A model generated the notes under the pieces. It saw nothing but the letters and a program-made list of their open reading frames with translations. It searched no databases and was not told the DNA's origin. From assembly GCA_913056145.1 (NCBI GenBank), contig CAJXMI010000002.1, forward strand, positions 1 to 55,187: DNA of 55,187 nucleotides. Direction: 5' to 3'. A program made the position numbers and the translations under genes. This document shows positions 49,937 to 55,187 of this stretch, piece by piece; position 1 is the stretch's first letter; every line of letters starts with the position of its first letter. The stretch comes from an uncultured Spiribacter sp. GTDB lineage: Bacteria > Pseudomonadota > Gammaproteobacteria > Nitrococcales > Nitrococcaceae.

Positions 49937-51226
49937 ATGACCACACTGAAGACTGTTGCAGAGATTGAGAAGGACTGGGCCAGCAACCCGCGCTGGGCCG
50001 ACGTGAAGCGCCCCTACCCGGCTGCCGAGGTTGCCCGTCTGCGCGGAACCGTCCCCGTTGAATACAGCCTGGCGCGCAACGGCGCCGAGAAGCTCTGGAA
50101 GTATCTGAACGACGGCGAGGTTGACTATGTGAACGCCCTTGGCGCGCTCACGGGCAACCAGGCCATGCAGCAGGTCAAGGCCGGGCTCAAGGCCATTTAC
50201 CTGTCTGGCTGGCAGGTGGCTGCCGATGCCAACCTGGCCGGTACCATGTACCCCGACCAGTCGCTGTATCCGGCCGACTCGGTGCCCGCCGTGGTTGAGC
50301 GCATCAACAACGCGCTGCTGCGCGCTGACGAAATCCATCATGCCGAAGGCGATGACAGCGTCGACTGGATGCAGCCCATCGTGGCCGATGCCGAGGCCGG
50401 CTTTGGTGGTGTCCTGAACGCCTTTGAGCTCATGAAAGGCATGATCCGGGCCGGCGCTGCCGGTGTGCATTTCGAGGATCAGCTGGCGTCGGTCAAGAAG
50501 TGCGGCCACATGGGTGGCAAGGTGCTGGTGCCCACGCAGGAGGCCGTGCAAAAGCTGGCCGCCGCGCGCCTCGCCGCTGACACCATGGATGTGCCCACGC
50601 TGCTTGTGGCGCGCACCGATGCGCTGGCGGCCGATCTGATCACCTCGGATATCGACGAGTACGACGCCCCGTATATCACCGGTGAGCGCACGGTCGAGGG
50701 CTTCTATCGCACCGACGCGGGCGAGGCCCAGGCCATCAGCCGCGGCCTGGCCTATGCGCCCTATGCCGATTTGATCTGGTGCGAGACCGGGACGCCCGAT
50801 CTTGAGTTTGCCCGGCGCTTTGCCGAGGCCATCAAGAAAGACCATCCCAACACCATGCTGGCCTATAACTGCTCGCCGTCGTTCAACTGGCGCGGCAAGC
50901 TCGACGAGAAGACCATCGCCAGCTATCAGAACGAGCTGGGCGCCATGGGCTACAAGTTCCAGTTCATCACCCTGGCCGGCTTCCACAGCCTGAACTACTC
51001 GATGTTCGAGCTGGCGCGTGGCTACAAGAGCCGGCAGATGGCGGCCTATTCCGAGCTGCAGCAGGCCGAGTTTGATGCCGAGAAGAACGGCTACACCGCC
51101 ACTCGCCATCAGCGCGAGGTGGGCGCCGGGTACTTCGACTCGGTCACCCAGACCATTCAGGGCGGTGTCTCATCGGTGACGGCCATGACCGGCTCCACCG
51201 AAGAGGAGCAGTTCACGACTTCGTGA
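49937..51226 (+). CDS. aceA: Isocitrate lyase
   Basis: 429 residues. Splits isocitrate into glyoxylate and succinate in the glyoxylate bypass. Active-site loop [10 protein letters not shown] with Cys189, substrate segments [26 protein letters not shown] and the catalytic-lid region [20 protein letters not shown] (49923-49928) precedes the ATG. Length agrees with E. coli AceA (434). It is regulated in all likelihood by the divergent LysR gene. No aceB or aceK is adjacent. Confidence 0.96.
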   Translation: MTTLKTVAEIEKDWASNPRWADVKRPYPAAEVARLRGTVPVEYSLARNGAEKLWKYLNDGEVDYVNALGALTGNQAMQQVKAGLKAIYLSGWQVAADANLAGTMYPDQSLYPADSVPAVVERINNALLRADEIHHAEGDDSVDWMQPIVADAEAGFGGVLNAFELMKGMIRAGAAGVHFEDQLASVKKCGHMGGKVLVPTQEAVQKLAAARLAADTMDVPTLLVARTDALAADLITSDIDEYDAPYITGERTVEGFYRTDAGEAQAISRGLAYAPYADLIWCETGTPDLEFARRFAEAIKKDHPNTMLAYNCSPSFNWRGKLDEKTIASYQNELGAMGYKFQFITLAGFHSLNYSMFELARGYKSRQMAAYSELQQAEFDAEKNGYTATRHQREVGAGYFDSVTQTIQGGVSSVTAMTGSTEEEQFTTS

Positions 51227-51234
51227 CGACTGCG

Positions 51235-51293
51235 TGAGTGGGTTGATCGCCACCCACTCAGTTTTACGGGGGCAGGGATGCCCCCATTTTTTT
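51235..51293 (+). terminator. Double Rho-independent terminator after aceA
   Basis: First hairpin: TGAGTGGGT (51235-51243) and ACCCACTCA (51252-51260), followed by GTTTTA. Second hairpin: GGGGGCA (51268-51274), loop GGGA, TGCCCCC (51279-51285), followed by A and seven T. The pair sits 9 bases after the aceA stop and also lies just past the end of the convergent PrpB-like gene, so it may block read-through in both directions. Confidence 0.85.
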
Positions 51294-51294
51294 G

Positions 51295-52158
51295 TCAGAC
51301 CCCGTATTTTTTGTCGAGGGCGTTGTACGCGTCGGTCCCGATCACTTCCTCGCGGCCTTTGAACGTGACCATGCGCTCCTGCATGGCGGCGCTGTGGCCG
51401 TCACGGCGGATGGCCTCGAGCGTGTCCTGCATGCCCTTGATGGCAGCGCGCTGGGTGTCGCTGGGGATGATGATGAGGCTGTAGCCCAGCTCGCCCAGCC
51501 GGTCTGCGGGCATAAGCGGCGTCTTGCCGCCATGGAACATGTTGATCAGCTTGGGCTGCGGGAGGTCTTTCGCGATCTGCTCGATCTGCTCCTCCGAGGT
51601 GGGCGCCTCCACAAAGATCGCATCGGCGCCCGCGTCCATATAGGCATGGGCCCGCTCGATGGTGGGCTCGTAGCCCTCAACCGCCAGGCCGTCGGTGCGC
51701 GCGATCAGCACCATGTCGGGATCGTGCAGGGCGTCCTTCACGGCGCGGATCTTTTGCGTCATTTCCTTCTGCGGCACGATCGACTTGTCGTCGTAGTGGC
51801 CGCATTTCTTGGGGAAGACCTGATCCTCCAGGTGAAACCCGGCCACGCCGGCACGCTCGAAGGCGCGGGCGGTTTTGCGTGCATTGAGTGCGTTGCCATG
51901 GCCGGTGTCGGCATCCGCGATCAGCGGGATTGTCGTGGCATCCACCATCTCCTCGAGCCGATGCACGATCTCGTCAAGACTCATCAGGCCCAGGTCGGGC
52001 ACACCGGTACTGCGGGCGATGCCGCCGCCGGTGGCATAGACCGCCGCAAAGCCGGCCTGCTCCACCAGCCGGGCTGACAGCCCGTCAAAGGCGCCGGGCG
52101 CCACCACGGGCGGGTTGTTGAGAATGAGGTCGCGAAGCTGGCGGGCCATCGTGGGCAT
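51295..52158 (-). CDS. prpB: Isocitrate lyase/PEP mutase family, probable 2-methylisocitrate lyase
   Basis: 287 residues from ATG 52158, preceded by GGGAGGAG. Barrel enzyme with DADTGHGNALN (metal-binding Asp) and the catalytic loop PKKCGH with Cys119. PrpB splits 2-methylisocitrate to pyruvate and succinate, which would complete the methylcitrate cycle started by prpC and prpD. Related family members such as oxaloacetate decarboxylase or dimethylmalate lyase cannot be excluded. A longer frame from 52197 adds 13 codons that are translated from a repeat element and is rejected. Convergent with aceA. Confidence 0.78.
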   Translation of the reverse strand: MPTMARQLRDLILNNPPVVAPGAFDGLSARLVEQAGFAAVYATGGGIARSTGVPDLGLMSLDEIVHRLEEMVDATTIPLIADADTGHGNALNARKTARAFERAGVAGFHLEDQVFPKKCGHYDDKSIVPQKEMTQKIRAVKDALHDPDMVLIARTDGLAVEGYEPTIERAHAYMDAGADAIFVEAPTSEEQIEQIAKDLPQPKLINMFHGGKTPLMPADRLGELGYSLIIIPSDTQRAAIKGMQDTLEAIRRDGHSAAMQERMVTFKGREEVIGTDAYNALDKKYGV

Positions 52159-52182
52159 GGGGCTCTCCTCCCTGCTGAGTTG

Positions 52183-52204
52183 TTTGTGCCTGTCCACTTG
52201 AATT
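52183..52204 (-). repeat. Inverted copy of the GTGGACAGGCAC element
   Basis: On the minus strand it reads AATTCAAGTGGACAGGCACAAA, shown in parts: AATTC, AA, then GTGGACAGGCACAAA (52197 down to 52183). The 15-base core equals the one at 249-263. It lies just upstream of the PrpB-like start, in the 5' leader, and would add a spurious N-terminus if translated. Confidence 0.7.
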
Positions 52205-52258
52205 GTGGCGGAACTCTGGCCCCGGCGGAAGGGTGGCGATGGATTGACCCTATGGTGT

Positions 52259-52273
52259 TGCGAACGATTCTCA
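52259..52273. promoter_or_regulatory. Possible Fur-like box upstream of the DUF6746 gene
   Basis: The site read on the minus strand is TGAGAATCGTTCGCA, a 10/14 match to the 7-1-7 Fur consensus (TGATAAT-N-ATTATCA). It lies 65 bases upstream of the DUF6746 start in the 179-bp divergent gap. Tentative; a single imperfect site is not proof. Confidence 0.3.
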
Positions 52274-52337
52274 TTTCGGTAAACTTGGGGTCGATGTCAT
52301 CACGGCATCACACCAAAACCCGAAGGAGGCAATGACG

Positions 52338-52712
52338 ATGATGGGTAAAACGCTGCAGGCAGGGTTTGTCGCCGGGTTGCTGGCGCTGGGCCTGGGCACG
52401 GCACCGGCAAGCGACGTTGAGCACTTCGAGGGTCTGCCGGCCGAGACGGTGGCCGAGGCCATTGAGCATCTGAACACCTACACCGCGGAGCTCGTTGCCC
52501 TCTCGGAGGGTGAGCTGGGCCCGGCCGACATGGCCGAGGTGCACGAGGTGACCTATACGCTCGAGAATGCCCTGGCGCGCCTGGATCAAGAATACGCGGC
52601 AGTCGCAGCCGCGCTCGAGGAAGTGCACCTGGCATCGGAGCGCGCCGATACCGATACGGTGCGCGAGCACACGGCTGTCTATGCGGACGCCCTCGACGGC
52701 GTCATGCGCTGA
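52338..52712 (+). CDS. DUF6746 small periplasmic helical protein
   Basis: 124 residues from ATG 52338, chosen among three clustered ATGs because AAGGAGG (52323-52329) is 8 bases upstream; 52332 is the longest option. Signal peptide ends near GTAPAS. The mature protein is helical, with HFEGLPAETVAEAIEHLN, the conserved LGPADMAEVHEVTYTLENAL and a final REHTAVYADALDGVMR. Role unknown; a helical-bundle, cytochrome b562-like fold is a guess. It has its own leader with a possible Fur site. Confidence 0.75.
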   Translation: MMGKTLQAGFVAGLLALGLGTAPASDVEHFEGLPAETVAEAIEHLNTYTAELVALSEGELGPADMAEVHEVTYTLENALARLDQEYAAVAAALEEVHLASERADTDTVREHTAVYADALDGVMR

Positions 52713-52728
52713 GCTGATTGCCGATGCT

Positions 52729-52749
52729 GGCGGGGCCCTTAGCCCCGCC
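52729..52749. terminator. Convergent hairpin between DUF6746 and SDR genes
   Basis: GGCGGGGC (52729-52736), loop CCTTA, GCCCCGCC (52742-52749): a perfect 8-bp GC-rich stem. It begins 16 bases after the DUF6746 stop and includes the TAA of the convergent SDR gene (52739-52741). No U-tract follows on either strand, so it may act as a pause or RNA 3'-end stabiliser rather than an intrinsic terminator. Confidence 0.4.
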
Positions 52750-53488
52750 CCAGATACGGCATCTTCGTGGCCATCACGGTCATGAACTGCACATTGGCCT
52801 CGAGTGGCAGGCCCACGATGTAGCGCACCGCGTCGGCCACATGGGCCACGTCCATCACCGGTTCGCGCAGGATGCTGCCATCGGGCTGGGGGATGCCGGC
52901 CTTCATCGGCGCGGTCATGGGGGTCTCGGCATTGCCAATGTCGATCTGGCTGCAGGCAATATTGTGGGCGCGGCCATCGAGCGCAATGGATTTGGTCAGT
53001 CCCGTGATCGCGTGCTTGGACGTGGTGTAGGCCACCGAATTGACCCGCGGCGCATGGGCCGAGATGGAGCCATTGTTGATAATGCGACCCCCCGCCGGCG
53101 ACTGGTCGCGCAGCATCCGAAAGGCCCCGCGGGCCATCAGAAAGGCGCCGTCCAGATTGACGCCCAGCACCCGGCGCCAGTCGTCCCAGTCCACGTCACC
53201 CACCGGGGTGGAGGCCATGAACGCCCCGGCGTTGTTGAACAACACATCCAGACGGCCAAACCGAGCCTGCACCTGCTCATAAAGCGCATCCACCGCCGCC
53301 GGGTCGGACACATCGGCAGTGATGGGCAGCGCCTGATCGGGGTATTGGCCGGCCAGTTCCTCCAACGGTTCGGCCCGGCGTGCAACCAGCACCACCCGGT
53401 GTCCGTCGGCCAGCAAGGCCTCGGCCACGCCACGGCCAATGCCCTGGCTGGCGCCGGTGACGATTGCGATCCTGTTGTTCGGGGTCAT
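52739..53488 (-). CDS. SDR-family oxidoreductase
   Basis: 249 residues from ATG 53488 with GGAGGAC upstream. Rossmann NAD(P) motif TGASQGIGRG near the N-terminus, NNAG at about 87, and the catalytic Ser-Tyr-Lys in SISAHAPRVNSVAYTTSKHA. A classical short-chain dehydrogenase of unknown substrate. Divergent from the SAF-domain gene with 159 bases between the start codons; no shared pathway is evident. A longer upstream frame is rejected. Confidence 0.9.
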   Translation of the reverse strand: MTPNNRIAIVTGASQGIGRGVAEALLADGHRVVLVARRAEPLEELAGQYPDQALPITADVSDPAAVDALYEQVQARFGRLDVLFNNAGAFMASTPVGDVDWDDWRRVLGVNLDGAFLMARGAFRMLRDQSPAGGRIINNGSISAHAPRVNSVAYTTSKHAITGLTKSIALDGRAHNIACSQIDIGNAETPMTAPMKAGIPQPDGSILREPVMDVAHVADAVRYIVGLPLEANVQFMTVMATKMPYLGRG

Positions 53489-53647
53489 GGGCTGTCCTCC
53501 TTTATTCCGGCATCCTACCGTCGCGTCATCTTGGTGTCTGTGGGGTGCGTGGATCGGGCTACAATCCCGCGGTCGGCCGTCAAGCCACCCAAGGCCCCGA
53601 GCCGTCGGCCCTTGAACCACGGAAACGACCAGGGAGACCCCCGATCC

Positions 53648-54973
53648 ATGAACCTTCACCGACTGCTACTCGAGCGCGTTGACCAGGGCCGGCCCGTGAA
53701 AGTGGGCCTGATTGGCGCGGGCAAGTTCGGCTCCATGTTCCTGAGTCAGGTCCCGACCACGCCGGGCCTTGAGGTGAGCGCCATTGCCGATCTGGCCCCG
53801 GAGCGGGCCCGCGCCGCCTGCCGCGCCGTGCACTGGAGCGAGGCGCAGATCGGCGAGGTCGCCTTTGTGGAAGACGGCGCCGAGCTGTGTGCCCGGGACG
53901 ACGTGGAGGTCGTCATTGAGGCCACCGGCCATCCGGCCGCCGGTATCCATCATGCCCTGGCGGCCATCGAGGCGGGCCGACACATCGTGATGGTGAACGT
54001 GGAAGCCGATGTGCTGGCGGGGCCCTTGTTGGCCGAACGCGCCCGCGCGGCCGGTGTGGTTTACTCCATGGCCTACGGCGATCAGCCGGCATTGACCTCG
54101 GAGCTGGTGGACTGGGCCCGCGCCACCGGGTTCGAGGTGGTGGCGGCCGGCAAGGGCACCAAGTACCTGCCGGCCTATCACAACGTCACGCCGGATGAGG
54201 TCTGGTCACACTATGGCCTGACCGCCGATGAAGCCGCCGCGGCGGGCATGAACCCGCAGATGTTCAACAGCTTTCTGGATGGCACCAAATCGGCCATTGA
54301 AATGGCCGCCATCGCCAATGCCTGTGAACTGGCGGTGCCCGATGATGGGCTGGCCTTCCCGCCCTGCGGCGTTGATGACCTGGCCCATGTGCTGCGCCCG
54401 CAGTCGGTCGGGGGCTGCCTGCCCCAGGCCGGCATGGTCGAAGTGGTCAGCAGCCTGGAGCGAGACGGTCGGCCGGTGTACCGGGATCTACGCTGGGGCG
54501 TCTATGTAGTCCTGAAGGCCCCCAACGACTACACCGCCGCGTGTTTCCGGCAGTACGGGCTGCCAACCGACAGCACCGGCCAGTACGCGGCCATGCACAA
54601 GCCCTTCCACTTGATCGGCCTTGAGCTGGGAATCAGCGTGCTTTCCGCCGCCCTGCGCGGCGAGCCCACCGGGCAGACGCGTGGCTGGATCGGCGATGTG
54701 GCCGCGGTGGCCAAGCGGCCGTTGCGCGCGGGTGAGATTCTGGATGGCGAGGGCGGTTACACCGTGTGGGGCAAGCTGCTCGGCGCCGCGCAGAGCGCGC
54801 AGCAAAATGCGCTGCCCATTGGGCTGGCCCATGGCATCACGCTGGTTCGGGATATGCCAGCTGGCCAGGTGCTGACCACGGCCGATGTCGAGATGCCCGA
54901 TAACGCCGCCGTGGCGGCGCGCCGTGAAATGGTGGGCCCGCCAGGATTCGAACCTGGAACCAAAGGATTATGA
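53648..54973 (+). CDS. NAD(P)-dependent oxidoreductase with C-terminal SAF domain
   Basis: 441 residues from ATG 53648. N-terminal Rossmann (KVGLIGAGKFGSMFLSQV, homoserine-dehydrogenase-like NAD-binding domain), catalytic middle domain (MAYGDQPALTSELVDWAR, GTKYLPAYH, MFNSFLDGTKSAIEMAAIAN), and an SAF-type end (KRPLRAGEILDGEGGY, GITLVRDMPAGQVLTTADV). Relatives act in carbohydrate or sugar-acid metabolism; no substrate is assigned. The final 14 codons, after REMVGPPGFEPG, are read from the antisense of the tRNA gene, so the true 3' end probably overlaps it by accident of the last stop. Confidence 0.85.
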   Translation: MNLHRLLLERVDQGRPVKVGLIGAGKFGSMFLSQVPTTPGLEVSAIADLAPERARAACRAVHWSEAQIGEVAFVEDGAELCARDDVEVVIEATGHPAAGIHHALAAIEAGRHIVMVNVEADVLAGPLLAERARAAGVVYSMAYGDQPALTSELVDWARATGFEVVAAGKGTKYLPAYHNVTPDEVWSHYGLTADEAAAAGMNPQMFNSFLDGTKSAIEMAAIANACELAVPDDGLAFPPCGVDDLAHVLRPQSVGGCLPQAGMVEVVSSLERDGRPVYRDLRWGVYVVLKAPNDYTAACFRQYGLPTDSTGQYAAMHKPFHLIGLELGISVLSAALRGEPTGQTRGWIGDVAAVAKRPLRAGEILDGEGGYTVWGKLLGAAQSAQQNALPIGLAHGITLVRDMPAGQVLTTADVEMPDNAAVAARREMVGPPGFEPGTKGL

Positions 54974-55005
54974 GTCCTCTGCTCTAACCGTTGAGCTACG
55001 GGCCC
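54930..55005 (-). tRNA. ileX: tRNA-Ile(CAU), lysidine-type
   Basis: 76 bases with CCA encoded. Acceptor stem GGGCCCG pairs with CGGGCCC, discriminator A73, D-arm TAGCTCAACGGTTAGAGCA, anticodon loop CTCATAA with anticodon CAU, T-arm TTCGAATC. CAU could be Met or Ile2; C4-G69 and C5-G68 in the acceptor stem are the TilS identity elements of Ile2, while elongator tRNA-Met has a different pair there. The 3' half overlaps the end of the SAF gene reading frame on the other strand. Confidence 0.9.
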
Positions 55006-55143
55006 GGTGTAAGACGGGCACAGAGTATACCCGCGAGGTTGGCAGCGGGAGTACCCGCGGGCTTTCCCCCAGCGCTAATCGCCCGACCGACCAAGCGGCA
55101 ACCTCCGGCGCGCGCCGCAGGCGCGCAAAGTAATCACCCACAA

Positions 55144-55169
55144 AAAAGCCCCGCCGGGGCGGGGCTTTT
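55144..55169. terminator. Bidirectional GC-rich terminator near the right edge
   Basis: AAAAGCCCCGCC (55144-55155), loop GG, GGCGGGGCTTTT (55158-55169): a perfect 12-bp stem. On the minus strand it is followed by six U, stronger than the four U on the plus strand. On plus it is followed immediately by GGAGGACATTATTAATG, a likely ribosome site (GGAGGA) and ATG at 55185-55187 of a gene that continues outside. Confidence 0.8.
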
Positions 55170-55187
55170 GGGAGGACATTATTAATG
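55170..55187 (+). promoter_or_regulatory. Ribosome-binding site and possible start codon at the window edge
   Basis: GGGAGGAC followed by an AT-rich spacer and ATG at 55185-55187 look like the beginning of a plus-strand gene cut off by the window edge. Its identity cannot be seen. In gammaproteobacteria, tRNA-Ile(CAU) is often near rpsU-dnaG-rpoD, so a ribosomal protein gene is one guess, unproven. Confidence 0.35.

Overview
The window is chromosomal DNA from a high-G+C gammaproteobacterium. Two conserved blocks place it there: topA-smg-dprA-def-fmt-rsmB-ntrYX-trkAH and hisBHAFIE-tatABC. The many acidic proteins and overall flavour suggest a halophilic or haloalkaliphilic Ectothiorhodospiraceae-like lineage (Spiribacter/Alkalilimnicola type), but that is inference from gene order and protein style; no rRNA is present. 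Genes are packed, with many ATGA or few-base overlaps, and no gene-free gap exceeds about 200 bases.

Layout. (1) 1-9072: a membrane-bound, cysteine-type formate dehydrogenase locus. It holds the end of an unknown gene, DUF3305, DUF3306, a poly-ferredoxin, a TorD-like chaperone, a Tat-target small protein, FDH alpha and beta subunits, a small lipoprotein and cytochrome b gamma subunit. (2) 9085-14140, minus strand: tsaC, topA, smg, dprA and a LysM-family protein that lacks its LysM domain. (3) 14263-24785, plus strand: def, fmt, rsmB, a DUF4390 protein, the NtrY/NtrX-like two-component system, trkA, trkH, a TPR protein and dtd. (4) 24829-29831: histidine genes hisB-H-A-F-I-E followed by the Tat translocase genes tatABC. 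(5) 30030-38220: 2-oxoglutarate dehydrogenase (sucA, sucB, lpd) followed directly by methylcitrate-cycle genes prpC and prpD. (6) 38237-40226: a DjlA-like co-chaperone, cytochrome b561 and YceI. (7) 40245-44284, minus strand: a DUF4139-like secreted protein, LrgB/LrgA, a membrane J-domain protein, a 59-residue oxidoreductase-like protein and an AI-2E/PerM-family permease. (8) 44407-48888: a MotA/ExbB-like channel protein, an OmpA/MotB-like coiled-coil partner and an orphan 7TMR-DISM histidine kinase. (9) 48831-53488: a LysR regulator divergent from isocitrate lyase aceA, a PrpB-like lyase, a DUF6746 protein and an SDR dehydrogenase. (10) 53648-55187: an SAF-domain oxidoreductase whose reading frame runs into a tRNA-Ile(CAU) gene, then a terminator and a possible start codon at the very edge.

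How the parts fit. Tat export (tatABC) is needed for the formate dehydrogenase alpha subunit, which has a clear twin-arginine signal; formate oxidation would feed electrons through the beta and gamma subunits to quinone. The suc-lpd, prpCD, PrpB-like and aceA genes together cover TCA flux, propionyl-CoA disposal through the methylcitrate cycle and the glyoxylate bypass, consistent with growth on acetate, propionate or fatty acids. Nothing in the window looks like a prophage, CRISPR array or complete insertion sequence. The least explained items are the channel/OmpA/kinase trio, the degenerate sigma54-activator domain of the NtrX-like regulator, a dispersed GTGGACAGGCAC repeat that sits at the 5' ends of two genes, and a REP-like palindrome in the aceA leader.
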